This document shows positions 48,601-59,756 of a stretch of 64,000 bases of DNA, one piece after another. Source of the DNA: Thinopyrum elongatum (taxonomy: Eukaryota > Streptophyta > Magnoliopsida > Poales > Poaceae). The position numbers and the translations under genes were made by a program. The stretch is from positions 521,214,941 through 521,278,940 of the forward strand of contig CM022297.1 in assembly GCA_011799875.1 (NCBI GenBank), written 5' to 3'. Under the pieces are notes generated by a model. The model made no database searches. It was not told the DNA's origin and saw nothing but the letters and a program-made list of their open reading frames with translations. Numbering within the stretch: position 1 is the first letter of the stretch; the number at the start of each line of letters is the position of its first letter.

Positions 48601-49077
48601 ATCGTTGGGGTGAAGAAGTTGGATGACTTTAGTGGCACAATTGATCGAAGCAATGTGAGCTTTCAACCAATCCATTCCAAGTATGAGGTCTATGGTGGAA
48701 GACTTCAGGACGATGGGCGAGGCAAGGAATTCCAATCCTTTAATTTCGACGGTAACGTCAGGTGCTATTACGTCAGCATGACAGTGACCTCCGGGAGTTT
48801 TAATGACTAACGGAGTATGCATTTTCTCATATCGAATGCCATGCATCAATGCAAATTTTCCAGAGATGAATGAATGTGATGCTCCTGAATCAAATAAAAC
48901 AGAAGCAGGTACTGAGTTAACAAGAAGGGTACCCATCACAGTAGCAGGTTGATCCTGGACTTCTTCAATGTCAATGTTGTAGGCGTGTCCACGACCATGT
49001 GCAGCAGACCCGGTATTATAGTTGCGGGTTTGGTTGTTGCCACGACCATTGCCACGGCCAGCACGAGGAAAGGCTAA
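45641..49077 (-). CDS. Gypsy pol polyprotein (protease, RT, RNase H, integrase, chromodomain)
   Basis: The minus-strand frame is open from just after the gag stop. Residues are counted from the Met at 48939. Protease DSGAS is at 17-21. Reverse transcriptase has DYRPIN (237 on) and YLDD at 334-337. RNase H spans about 478-590 (YCDAS, TDHQSL). The integrase zinc site is H694, H701, C731 and C734. The integrase catalytic triad is D764, D825 and E861 (35 apart). A GPF motif follows near 999, and a chromodomain at about 1055-1100 ([19 protein letters not shown]). Domain order marks Ty3/Gypsy, and the chromodomain marks a chromovirus, probably Tekay/Del-like. The frame is intact to residue 1101, where LTR sequence is joined and adds about 20 foreign residues up to a stop at 45571. 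The natural C-terminal end is lost. The protein would copy the element and target insertion to chromatin. Confidence 0.93.
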
Positions 49078-50025
49078 CTAATTCTGATTCTGGCGGCAGT
49101 CTTTAGCCTGGTGGCCTGGTTTGCGGCACTTGAAACACAAACCATCTTCAGGACGAAGAGGGGCATTGTTCGGAATAGCTTGAGCCTTTGACGGCCTCGG
49201 TGGTGGAGGAGGTAGACGTGGTGCAGCATTGTTCTTTGGCGCAGAGGTATTGGGACGGAACGCGTTGTTGGGAATCCAAACTCTATGCTTCGGTGCTGAG
49301 CCCGAAGATGAGCCAGCATCACGATAGCGCTTCTGCGAGTCCTTGTGTTCCATCTGAGCGGTCTCAACAAGAATAGCCTTGTTCACTAGAGTTGAGAAGT
49401 CATTGATGTCTTGAGCAGCTAGTGCAAGCTTGAGGTCAGGGTGTAGTCCATTACGGAACTTCTCCTGTCTGCGAGCATCTGTGGCGATGTCTTCTTCAGC
49501 ATAGCGGGAGAGATCAAGAAATTCCCGCTGATAAGCTTCAACGGTCTTATTGCCCTGGGTGAGGTTACGGAACTGGGTCTTCATGCGTTCCATAATTGCT
49601 TGAGGGATGTAACGTGTACGGAAAGCAGCCTGGAACTCATACCAGGTAATGACTGTTCCAACAGGCAGAGTACGCTTGTGTGTGTCCCACCATTGAGCAG
49701 CGGGGCCCTTTAAGAAAAAGGCCGCGAAGTTGACGTAGTTGGCAGGGGCGACATTAGCTGACTCCATCTCGTGAGTGATGTCGCGGAGCCAGTCATCGGC
49801 ATCCAGGGGCTTGTCAGAGTTGCGGAACTGCGTTGGGTTGAGTCGCGTAAACTCTGTCAAAGTTATTGAAGCTGGGTTCTGGTTGTTCTGATGCGGAAAC
49901 TGAGCCATGATTCCAACCATGAACTGGCGGTTAAGCTCAAACTGTTGCATCATAGCCGCCAGATAGTCTGGCGGTGGTGGACGTTCAGGGGCACGACCAC
50001 GACCACGACCACCTGGTCTAACCAT
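49078..50025 (-). CDS. Gypsy gag (capsid/nucleocapsid)
   Basis: The Met at 50025 (MVRPGGRGRGRAPERPPPP) is preferred over an upstream Met at 50163, because that extension is hydrophobic and unlike gag. The 315-residue protein has a basic, proline-rich N-terminus, a retrotransposon gag domain (AAQWWDTHKRTLPVGTVITW, FRTRYIPQAIMERMKTQF, YQREFLDLSRYAEED) and a zinc knuckle CFKCRKPGHQAKDC near the end. It would form the virus-like particle and bind RNA. It ends at TAG (49080-49078) in the same frame as pol, so the two are separated by one amber codon. That codon also stands in the noisy copy near 42998. Either it is read through or it replaces an ancestral CAG. Confidence 0.92.
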   Translation of the reverse strand: MVRPGGRGRGRAPERPPPPDYLAAMMQQFELNRQFMVGIMAQFPHQNNQNPASITLTEFTRLNPTQFRNSDKPLDADDWLRDITHEMESANVAPANYVNFAAFFLKGPAAQWWDTHKRTLPVGTVITWYEFQAAFRTRYIPQAIMERMKTQFRNLTQGNKTVEAYQREFLDLSRYAEEDIATDARRQEKFRNGLHPDLKLALAAQDINDFSTLVNKAILVETAQMEHKDSQKRYRDAGSSSGSAPKHRVWIPNNAFRPNTSAPKNNAAPRLPPPPPRPSKAQAIPNNAPLRPEDGLCFKCRKPGHQAKDCRQNQN

Positions 50026-50274
50026 CCTGCTAAGTATCAACAGGGGGTAGTTTAGTAAAAGCAATTGCGAGCGTTTAGTGTCAAACATGATGTAACTCGA
50101 CCACAAATTAGTAGTGTAACAGATACATAACATCAGTTGATTAAGACATACAGACCCATACATGGTCGGTTAAAATCGGGCAGCATAACGGCACAAAATT
50201 GAAAAACTAGAGACACTAGGCGGCGCGCAGGCACGCGATAAGGAAGTACACAACGTGACATAGCAAAGGCTACA

Positions 50275-51045
50275 TCAGCGTCGGAGAAAACCACTGAAAC
50301 GGGGTAACTGCAAGTGCTGACGACGAATATTTGTCGCGGAAGGATCCTGTGCTCCATGTGCACTCTGATGCAGAACCCGGTCTCGAACTGTAAGAAGAGG
50401 TCCACGTGCAGGCGTGTGACCTCCCACAGCAGGCCAATCAATACGTGGCGGCATCTCGGTCCTGCGTGGGTAAAGGATGTGCTCCAGATGTATCCCTGCA
50501 CGAACAGCGGGCATCAACTGCGTCATAGCATCGTAGAGACGTGCTCGAGTGGCAACCAACTCGACGGCAAGAGCCCGAACAGTGCGATCCAGAGCCTGAG
50601 TGCACTGAATCAGAACGCGGTGGTCATATCGGCGAGGCTCGTACGGGGCACAGATAGCTGTGTAGTATCCGGTAGCATCTCCAGCAGGGGCATACGGAAT
50701 GTATCGGAACTCAGAGTCATCCAATATATCACTGAACTGTCCTCGAAGACGTGCGACAGCAGAGTAGGCGGCATCATGTACTGCCATCTCAATCGTCACG
50801 CCGATACCGTGGAAAAAGTGCAGCTCGGTGTCTGAGTCATTCTGTCGATCATAGATACGAACATCAGCATGGTACTGCTCCTGATTAAACTCGCGGTAAT
50901 CCTCGTAAACCATGTACTCAGGGTACCAGCGGTAGCCAAGTCTGGTCATGAGAGCGATCAGGACAGCTGGAAAACCAGGGGCATCACGAGCCCCAGTGCG
51001 AAGCACAAGCTGTGTCGTAGGACGCGGTGGAAACAAATGGTCCAT
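50275..51045 (-). CDS. Extra ORF between leader and gag (ORF-X), unknown function
   Basis: A minus-strand frame of about 256 codons opens with MDHLFPPRP at 51045, immediately after a splice-acceptor-like CTGTTTCAG. An upstream Met at 51120 is also possible. The protein has no motif I can name. It has DAPGFPAVLIALMTRLGYRW near the start, an acidic middle (YDRQNDSDTELHF), and a likely helical segment with QALDRTVRALAVELVATRAR. It is not gag, protease or an obvious envelope: no clear signal peptide or membrane anchor is seen. Its frame is intact here and broken by indels in the noisy copy. It ends about 250 bp before gag. Extra ORFs occur in some plant Gypsy elements, but I cannot assign this one. 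Confidence 0.65.
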   Translation of the reverse strand: MDHLFPPRPTTQLVLRTGARDAPGFPAVLIALMTRLGYRWYPEYMVYEDYREFNQEQYHADVRIYDRQNDSDTELHFFHGIGVTIEMAVHDAAYSAVARLRGQFSDILDDSEFRYIPYAPAGDATGYYTAICAPYEPRRYDHRVLIQCTQALDRTVRALAVELVATRARLYDAMTQLMPAVRAGIHLEHILYPRRTEMPPRIDWPAVGGHTPARGPLLTVRDRVLHQSAHGAQDPSATNIRRQHLQLPRFSGFLRR

Positions 51046-51418
51046 CTGAAACAGAGGAAATTCAGGTTTGTCAAACGACAATAAGAAGTTTAACACAACT
51101 CGGAGAGAAAGGTTAAACAAAACAATGGAAAGGAAAATGATTATCAGACTAATCAGATCAACGACAGGGAAATCGCACAGATATCCAGCTCTCCGGGTAG
51201 ACAGAATTTACGAGATCCTAAGTGTCGGCGTTAGTAAACTTTATTTAACCCGAATAGAAGAGATATTAGAGTCCCAGAGTATAGACGAGGAATAAAAGAT
51301 CCTAATACCACCCAGTTGGCGACATGGGCCCGTAAGCCACACAGCCAAGTTAGTAAATTAGTTTCTCGGTTTCTAGACTCAACTTCGGCCAAGGAATTGG
51401 AAGGGGGCTTCCTACAGG

Positions 51419-51436
51419 CAGTCGGCTCTGATACCA
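51419..51436 (-). other. Primer-binding site of the Gypsy element
   Basis: The minus strand reads TGGTATCAGAGCCGACTG three bases after the LTR end; initiator-methionine tRNA type. A second copy lies at about 45389-45407 in the noisy block, with a one-base insertion. Confidence 0.9.
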
Positions 51437-51439
51437 ACT

Positions 51440-54400
51440 TGTGGCGCCCCCGACTCAATCGTACACTAATCATACACGCAAACGTGTACGATCAAGCACA
51501 GGGACTCACGGGAAGATATCACAACACAACTCTAACACAATTTAAACGGAGGTCCACAATATTACAAATCAGGGATCCGAAGATCCGAATACATAAGTCA
51601 GTCATACAAATATTATCTGAGTACAGACATAGTTAGACAAGTTTTGCCTTAAGAAGGCTAGCACAAACAGCGACACTAGATCGAAAGGCGTTGGCCTCCT
51701 GCCTGGGAGCCTCCGATCCTACTCCTGGTCATCTGGCTCGATCCAGTAGTAAGTACCCTCTGGACCCTCCTGGTAGTAAGCTCCGGTGGTGGCATCTAGC
51801 TCCAGGACTCCATCGTCTGGTGTATCATCAAGGTGGGGTATATGGGGGAAAAGAGAAAATAAAGCAACCGTGAGTACTCATCCGAAGTACATCAGCAAGC
51901 AAGGATCTATACTACATATGCAACATTATCAATGGAGGAAAGGCTGTATATGTGGACTGGGCTGCAGAAATGCCAGAATAGAGAGAAAGGCCTAGTCCTA
52001 CGAAGACAGCATTTCAAACATCTTCTCAAAGCATCATCTTGCAGCAGTAGAAGAGAGTAGATAGCATTTTATTTAGCAAACATGTTGAAGTACAGCTCAA
52101 AGACCTCCTCGACTCCCAGCGAGAAAGTAATCCCGAAGCTTCAATTAAGTAACAAGTATCCAGTTTAAGTAGTAGATCGGGATTCACAAACTGAGCGTCC
52201 TTTACCGTAGGACCGGCTATCGATAGAAGATTCATCCCTGCAGGGGTGCACTACTGTTACCCAACACGCTCGATCAACTCTGGCCGGACACACTTGCTGG
52301 GTAATGCCCGTCCTCGGAAGATCAACACAAAGCAGCGCCCTACCTAGGCTCGGCAGAGAGGTCAGCACGCCGGACTAACCTATGCACCCAGAGGTCTCGG
52401 GCCATCGCCCTGGGCACCCTGCGCGTTGCGAGACTGGCCGGGGTGCAGGCGCGACACTGAACTCGTCAGTGAAGTATCCAGCCATATCCCGACAATCAGC
52501 CCGCACGGTGAATCGTGACGTCAGACGAGCTTTCGGAGAAACGTACTTTGCAGAGGGTCCCATAACCATTATCCCGCGTGGTGGTAGTGCGTATAGGGCA
52601 CGTCGACCCACTCAGATCACACACCCAAATCCAATAGGCTCAATTAGTATCAAGCGGAGACAATCAGAGTCTCTGATGCTCCGCCACAATGTCACACTCG
52701 AGTGCCCTTCCGGCACACCCGAAATCATAGATCCCCAGCGGGTACCCACCAGGGTGGACCCGCCTGTAACAAAGGTCAAGTAGCCGTGTGGTCAAATCAT
52801 CAGGGTGAACGTATGAGGTATCACCCTCGAGGTTCACACTGAGGGGTCGCACGATAGAGTCGTATCGGAAGTGGAGAAGGAGGAATCACCCTCGATGACC
52901 ACGACCGAACAGCTATACTGCAGAGTATTCATCGTGAGTGCGTTACGAGGTATCACCCTCGGCACTCGATAGTTACTACGCAGAGTCGTACAACTTAGGG
53001 GGTGTGAAGTGAGGTGTCGGTCTCTGGTCGGCGATCACGTTGATCGAGTCGTCGATGATCAAGCAGGGGCAACAAGGGTAAGGTGGTGGGGTCACTGATG
53101 GTTCACTACCAACCTATACTAATCAGTTTATCATAGGCAGGTAAGGTAGCAATGAACAGGTTACAACAGCAGGCTATGCATCAGAATAGGAGCATACATT
53201 AACAGTAGCGAAATCTAATGCAAGCAGGAGAATAGAATGGGCGATATCTGGAATGCTCAAGGGGGGGGGGCTTGCCTGGTTGCTCTGGCAAGAGGGGAAG
53301 GTCGTCAACGGGTGCATCGTCGGTAGTAGAGTAGTCGTATCCTGATGCAGCGCGTCGGTCTCAGCGTCTATCGAGAGAGAGAGAGAGGAGGGAGGGAGAG
53401 AAACAATAAATTCACGGCAATAATGCAAACAACATGTATGACATGTCTAAATGATATGCCGGGGTGTTTACTGCCTAACTAAATGATTTGTTAATTAGGA
53501 ATTTATTCGGATTTATTTAATTAAAGTGGGCACTATTCATTACTGAAATCGGTCTAAAAGTTCAAAGTTCTTACAGTGCGGGCATCTGACGGGAATACGG
53601 AGGACGTATTCGGGTTCGTATCGTCGTTCTGAGCAAGTTTCATGTATAAAATATTTCATCGAGTTACGGTTTATTTAATATGATTTTCTAAAGTTTTTAT
53701 TAATTTCTGAAATTTAATTAATTATTTAATTCAACATTATCCGAAACAGTGCTGATGATGACATCAGCATGACAATCATGCTGATGTCAGCAGGCGCCTG
53801 ACAGGGTGGGTCCCACCTGTCATAGCTGCGTTTTAATTAATTAGGGTTAACTAATAATTAGCACTTAATTAAACAATTAATTAAATTATATTAATCTAAA
53901 CAAGAATTAATTAACCTAATTAATTAACTATTATTATTAATTATTTTTATTTATTTTTATTTTTATTTTTTTAAAACGTTCTGGGGCTGGGCCCCATGTC
54001 ATGGCCCAGAGGGGCCTAACGGGTCGGGGCGACGGGCGCAGCCGAACGGCGCTGGCCCGCGGGTGGCACCGACTGGGCGGCGCGGGGCAGTAGCGGGAAC
54101 GCGTGGAGCCGGCGGAGGCAGGCGCGGGGCGTGGCGTGCGGGCGGCAACCGGAGGGAGACGCCGGGGCCGTGGAGGGGTAAGGCCAGCGAGCGGGCAGGG
54201 ACCCCCACGGGCGCCACGAGGAGGCTCCGAGGAGGAGGACGAGGGAGAGGAGGGCCGCGAGCCACCGACGAGGGCATAGGGGGATGCGGGGTGGACGAGA
54301 GGGAGAGGATGCGGCGGAGCGGGGGCGGTAGCGGAGCAAGCCGGGCGGACGGGGGAGCGGCGGCACGGGGGGGGTGCGGGGCGTGCGGGGCGCGTCCGGC

Positions 54401-55262
54401 GCCGGGGGGCGGGGGAAGGGGAAGAGGAGGGGGGGCTCACGGGGTGGATGTAGGGACGGGCAGCGGGCGCGAGGCGGGGTCGGGGACGAGCGGGGTGGAC
54501 GGGGAGCGCCGGCGAGGAGGCGCGGGCTCCGGGCGGCGGCGTCCTGGCGTGGGGCGGCGAGGTCGTCGCGGCGACGAGCGACGGATCGGGGGTTTGCCCG
54601 ATCCAGATCCCGTCGAGGGAGGGGGCGACCGGGGGGGGGGGGGATGTGGATCGGGAGGGGGGGCTAGGGTTCGGCCGGGGGCCTATAGGCCAGGGGAGAC
54701 GCAGGGGCCGGCGGTGGGCTTCGGCCCAGTTGCGGCGTGGGGGGGGGGGGGGGGGGGGGGGTTGCTCCTTTTTCTTTTTTTTTCTTCTCTGTTTTCTATT
54801 TCTTTTCCTTTTTCTTTTCTTTATCTATTCCCTTTACTCTGCTAGTAAATAGCTAGGCCTCAAAATGGTTTTTGTAAAACATGAGACCTAGTTCATAAAT
54901 ACCAGTGCATTATTCCCTAACACCTAAAATTAGTTTGGACAAAATATAATTCCATATTTATTTCAGATTTAATAAATGATTATTAAATATTATCTTTATC
55001 CACTGTTTGAGGTTGTTCGAGTCACTTATCCAATTCCAATGATGTTGGTTTCAATTTTAGAATAGCCTCTGGAATATTTGTTATTTATCTGACATTTTAG
55101 TTTCTGTGTTTGAACAACTTTTATATTTCACTTTCATTTAAATCTGAATTTGACTTAGGAGTTGAAATGCATTATGATGCTAATGATGATTATGCACTGT
55201 TAAGCATGCTGACTTGGCATTATCAAAAGTGATTACTGTTGCTAATCACCGGGGGTGTTACA
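51440..55262 (-). repeat. 5' LTR of the Gypsy element (copy C, complete)
   Basis: 3,823 bp, reversed. Its end is TGTGGCGCCCCC at 51440 and its start TGTAACACCCCCGG at 55262. From about 51890 to 54000 it differs from A and B by many single-base indels, again suggesting unpolished sequence. The stretch 54000-54770 is extremely G-rich on the plus strand, and the long frame there is low-complexity only. Sequence from 54850 to 55260 is AT-rich without features. Confidence 0.88.
54600..54762 (+). repeat. G-tract cluster with quadruplex potential
   Basis: Several runs of five to over twenty G on the plus strand (for example near 54631 and 54740) lie in the first third of the reversed LTR. Similar shorter G-runs occur in the other LTR copies near 39410. 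Confidence 0.6.
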
Positions 55263-55267
55263 CTAGA

Positions 55268-56682
55268 ACTAGAGGGAGACGGGGCGCCACACACGGCTTG
55301 GGGATCGTGGTGTGTGTTGCCCCTCTCCCTCCTCTCATATATATAGGTGGGGGGAGGAGGGGAGGTAGCCTAGGGAGCCCCCAAGAGGGCCGTCGGCCGC
55401 CCTGGGCTCCTGCCCTGGCCGCGCCCCCCTTCCTTTCTTGGCACTGGGGAGAAGGCAGGAGGGGAGGCGCCCCCCCCTTTCCTTTCTCTCATGTGGAAGG
55501 GAAGGCAGGAGGGGCTAGCCCTCCCCCCTTTCCTTCCCTAAGGGCCGACGGCCTAGAGGTGGGGCGTACCATCCCCTTGTGGGCTGGTGTGCTTCGCTCG
55601 TTGGCCCAATAAGCCCAATAACTCCCCGTGGCCTCCCTGGAACCCCTTATGGTGATCCGATAAATACCCGATGCATTCCGAAACTTTTCCGGAGACCAAA
55701 TAGTATCGTCCTATATATCGATCTTTACCTCCAGACCATTCCGGAGCTCCTCGTCATGTCCGTGATCTCATCCGGGACTCCAAACAACATTCGGTCACCA
55801 CTCACATAACTCATATAATACTATATCGTCAACGAACGTTAAGCGTGCGGACCCTACGGGTTCGAGAATGATGTAGACATGACCGAGACGCTTCTCCGGT
55901 CAATAACCAATAGCGGGACCTGGATGCCCATATTGATTCCTACATATTCTATGAAGATCTTTATCGGCCGAACCTTTATGACAACATACGTAGTTCCCTT
56001 TGTCTGTCGGTATGTTACTTGCCCGAGATTCGATCGTCGGTATCTCCATACCTATTTCAATCTCGTTACCGGCAAGTCTCTTTACTCGTTCTGTAATACA
56101 TCATCTCGTAACTAACTCCTTAGTCACTTTGCTTGCAAGCTTCTTGTGATGATGTATTACCGAGAGGGCCCAGAGATACCTCTCCGATACACAGAGTGAT
56201 AAATCCCAATCTCGATACATGCCAACTCAACAGACACCTTCGGATATACCTATAGAGCATCTTTATGATCACCCAGTTACGTTGTGATGTTTGATAGCAC
56301 ACAAGGTATTCCTCCGGTATCCAGGAGTTGCATGATCTCATGGTCGAAGGAATATGTATTTGACATTAAGAATGCAGTAGCAATAAACTGAACGATCATA
56401 TGCTATGCTAACGGATGGGTCTTGTCCATCACATCATTCTCCTAATGATGTGATCCCGTTATCAAGTGACAACACATGTCTATGGTTTAGGAAACCTTAA
56501 CCATCTTTTAATCAACGAGCTAGTCTAGTAGAGGCTCACTAGGGACACAGTATTTGTTTATGTATCCACACAATTTAAGTTTCCGGTCAATACAATTCTA
56601 GCATGAATAATAAACCTTTATCATGAATAAGGAAATATAATAATAACCACTTTATTATTGCCTCTAGGGCATATTTCTAACA
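55268..56682 (-). repeat. 3' LTR of Copia-2, initial and middle part
   Basis: It continues the LTR after the Gypsy unit (CTAGA repeated at 55263-55267) and ends at the LTR start TGTTAGAAATATGCCC (56682). A palindromic TATATATA at 55339-55346 is the likely U3 promoter. Blocks match Copia-1 LTRs throughout. Confidence 0.9.
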
Positions 56683-57060
56683 GTCTCCCACTTGCACTAG
56701 AGTCAATAATCTAGTCCACATCGCCACGTGATTAACACCCAATGAGTTCTAAGGTGTGATCATGTTTTACTTGTGAGAGAGGTTTTAGTCAACGGGTTTG
56801 CCACATTCAGTTCCGTATGCACTTTGCAAATTTCTATGTCTATAATGCTCTGCATGGAGCTACTCTAGCTAATTGCTCCCACGTTCAATACGTATCCAGA
56901 CTGAGACTCAGAGTCATCTGGATAGGTGTCAAAGCTTGCATCGACGTAACCATTTACGACGAACTCTTTATCACCTCCATAACTGAGAAACATTTCCTTA
57001 GTCCTCTTTAGGTACCTAAGGATAATTTTGACCGGTGTCCAGTGATCCACTCCTGCTCAC
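56683..57060 (-). pseudogene. Copia-2 RNase H end of pol
   Basis: The minus-strand frame 57050-56865 encodes DHWTPVKIILRYLKRTKEMF, then VVNGYVDASFDTYPDDSESQ, the start of Copia RNase H. Later parts (to about 56700) are frameshifted and shortened relative to Copia-1. The polypurine tract AGTGGGAGAC (56683-56692) follows. It is separated from the reverse transcriptase by the solo LTR. Confidence 0.85.
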
Positions 57061-59155
57061 TATTGTGTAACCCCCCTATGTAATAAGCACTGTGACATAA
57101 TGTTAATTATGCCAAGTCAACCTCCTTTGCATTGCTTGATCACAATGGATGATATCTCATTTCAAATTCCTCCAGAGAATTCAAATTCAAATCACAAGTG
57201 GAATTTAAAGTTGCACAAGAGTTGCTGGAAAAATGTTCATCATCTTGCAAATATTCCAAAACAATTATATGTTAAGGAACACAACATCACTCTTGAACAA
57301 AGATGAGCATTAGTCATTATAACAGCAGCATTTCAGCATCTTTAAATGCTATTTTATTTTTGGAAAATTCAAATGAGTACCAAAAATTCTCAAACTTTTT
57401 GTGGCACTGTCTAAAAAACACCAGGGAATTAATGGGACACTTTCCATATTTTTCCTAAGTGATTGGGATGCCCAATTAATCTCTTTTCTCTCTCTGTTTA
57501 ATAGTTAAAAAGAAAAACAGAAAAAGAAAAAGGTCAAAGCCACTTACCTGGCGCCGGCCCAGCCCAGCTCACCTACCTTCCACGTCGCCGTGTCGTCGTC
57601 CCCGTGGCTGGGCACGCGCGCACTGGTGAGCGCCCGACACGCCGACGGCCACCGACGTAGGAGGGGATAAGGGCAACCCCTCGTTCCTTCCCCCTGGTCA
57701 CTCCCTCCATTTCCCCTTCTCTCCCTCGCTCTCCAGCGCTCGCGCTCGCCTCTCCCCTCTGTCCCGAGCGCGGCCGCCGCCACTGCTCCATCAGCTCCGC
57801 GGCCACCGTGCCTCCCTCGCCTCCTCCTGGTGCTCACCGGCTACCTCATCGTCTTCCGCATCGCCTACGTCCTCGGGGTCGAGCCGAGCACCTCTTCTCC
57901 GACCGGGGCGAGCTCATCTTCAACTTCGGATCGCCGGCGTTCGTCGATGATTCCGGCGCCACCGGACTTCCCCGAGCCCGCTACCTAGACCCTATGCCTC
58001 CGCGGTGAGCCACTGCGCCATTGGCGCCGTCCCTAACCCCTCTAGCCGTCCGTAGCTCCTGCCCCGACGAAGCTCGAACCCACCGCCGCCTCGTTTGGTC
58101 GCCGGCGCGTCTCCGGTGACCATTTGGTCATGGGCCTGTGTCCGTTGTCCTCGCGCGCACGTGTAGAGCACGTCCGAAGCTTTAGATTGAGCTACTGTGC
58201 ACTGCATCACCGTTTGCGTCGTCGCCCGAAACCTCCCCACCGCGGACCTCGTCGCCGGCGACGATTCCGGCTGCCCCCGCACCAACCGATGTCACAGATC
58301 GACGCGACGCGTTCTGTCCGTTCGAACGCGACCGAGAACGCACAAAACGGGGCACCACAGCGTGGTTCCGACCGTCTCCGGCATTCGGCCGCCGCTAGCG
58401 AGCTCGCCGGAGCCACCTCCGGCGCCGCCGCTGACCTGGCGCGCGTGGGGCTCGCCCAGAGTCACTGACTGTGGGTCCCAGCGCCTTCGTTGATCCCATT
58501 GACCACGGTCAACGCGGGTACTGTTCACCCCACCGCCGCTGACATGTGGGCCCGTTGCAGTTAATTAACCTAATTATCTATTTACTAATTAAAATAAACT
58601 AATTAACCTAAACTAGCCACTGACAGTACGGGCCCACTAGCTAATTAGGTTATTTAGCTAGTATTAACCCTGTTTAGTTAGCTGAGTCACTGACCAGTGG
58701 GTCCCACTGGACCCATAGGTCAGGTTTGACCTGGTCAGCCGACTAGTTGACTGCTGATGTCACCATTGCATCATGCTGATGTCATAATTGTTTTCTGCTG
58801 GTATAAAAATTCCAGAAAATACTAAAATCTTTAGAAATTCGTAGAAAATAAACCGTAGCTCGGATCGAAAAACTTTGTACATGAGAGTTGATCAGAACGA
58901 CAAGACGAAGCTGACTGTGCTATCTGTTTCCGTGTTGGGACCCTCTACGGAGGTGAACCAGCAACTTCGAGGCCGTATCTGGTAGATGAATAGTGCATAT
59001 ATACCGGTTAATAAATCCAACTTAAATCCTAAAATAACTAATATGACTTGGACATGCTTTTAGGCAGCCCTGCACTGCACGTTAGCATAGCATGCTCTGT
59101 GTAGCTTTGTCTGCCTTGTATTTATCTGTTTCCTCCCCCTCTTCTCCCTCGATAG

Positions 59156-59245
59156 ATCTCGGTATCGACGTAGACCCCGAGACCGACGCAGTTTCGATGA
59201 TTGGCTACATTACTGACGACTCTGCCTTTGCCGCCGAGCAACCAG
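59156..59245 (+). other. LTR mini-exon alpha in the solo LTR
   Basis: 90 bases after CGATAG and before CCAG|GCAAAC. The peptide contains IDVDPETDAVSM and ends AAEQP. It has the same phase as in the other LTR types although the DNA is clearly diverged. Confidence 0.45.
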
Positions 59246-59553
59246 GCAAACCCCCCTTTGATCATCCCGATATCGCCTATTCTATTCTCTCATGCTTGCA
59301 TTAGAATTTGCTACTGTAATTGATTGCTCCTATTCTGATGCATAGTCTGCTTTTGTAACCTGCTTATTGTTACCTTACCTGCCTATTTCAAACTGCTTAG
59401 TATAGGTTGGTTAGAGACCCACCAGTGACCCCCACTTGTCCCAACTACCCCGCTGGATTATCAGAAGACCCGATCAACGGGATCGAAGACCAGGCCCCGG
59501 CACCGCACATCACCCCCTTAGTTGTACAACACTACTGGGTTACTATCGAGTGC

Positions 59554-59756
59554 CGAGGGTGATACCTCGTCAGCACTTTTGATGTTAACCTTGTAGGTTA
59601 GTTCATCGGTTGTGGTCCTCGAGGGTGATTCCTCCTTCACCACTCCCGTTAACGACGCTGTCGTGCAACATCTCAAGTGTGAACCCATCGAGGGTGATTC
59701 CTCCGAGTTCACCATGACAGATACATCGAGTAGGAATCCAACGAGGGTGATACCTC
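59554..59756 (+). repeat. Four GAGGGTGATWCCTC hairpin motifs (solo LTR)
   Basis: Copies at 59554, 59620, 59689 and 59742 (spacing 66, 69, 53), nearly the same spacing as in the 19429 LTR. Confidence 0.8.

Larger units (their letters stand above)
36764..55262 (-). mobile_element. Gypsy (chromovirus-type) LTR retrotransposon unit, rearranged
   Basis: The outer edges are TGTGGCGCCCCC (left, reversed LTR end) and GGGGGTGTTACA (right, reversed LTR start), with CTAGA duplicated outside (36759-36763 and 55263-55267). The whole 18.5-kb stretch therefore occupies one target site in the Copia-2 LTR. Order from left: LTR copy A (36764-39426), LTR copy B (39427-42042), noisy internal copy (42043-45409), LTR piece (45410-45640), internal region (45641-51439), complete 5' LTR (51440-55262). 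The pol 3' end, the polypurine tract and the first part of the 3' LTR are missing. Mis-assembly or recombination is likely. Confidence 0.85.

Noticed and set aside
54063..54845. 260-codon plus-strand frame in G-rich sequence
   Set aside because: Low-complexity Gly/Arg runs inside a reversed Gypsy LTR, with no domain. Open only because of base composition.
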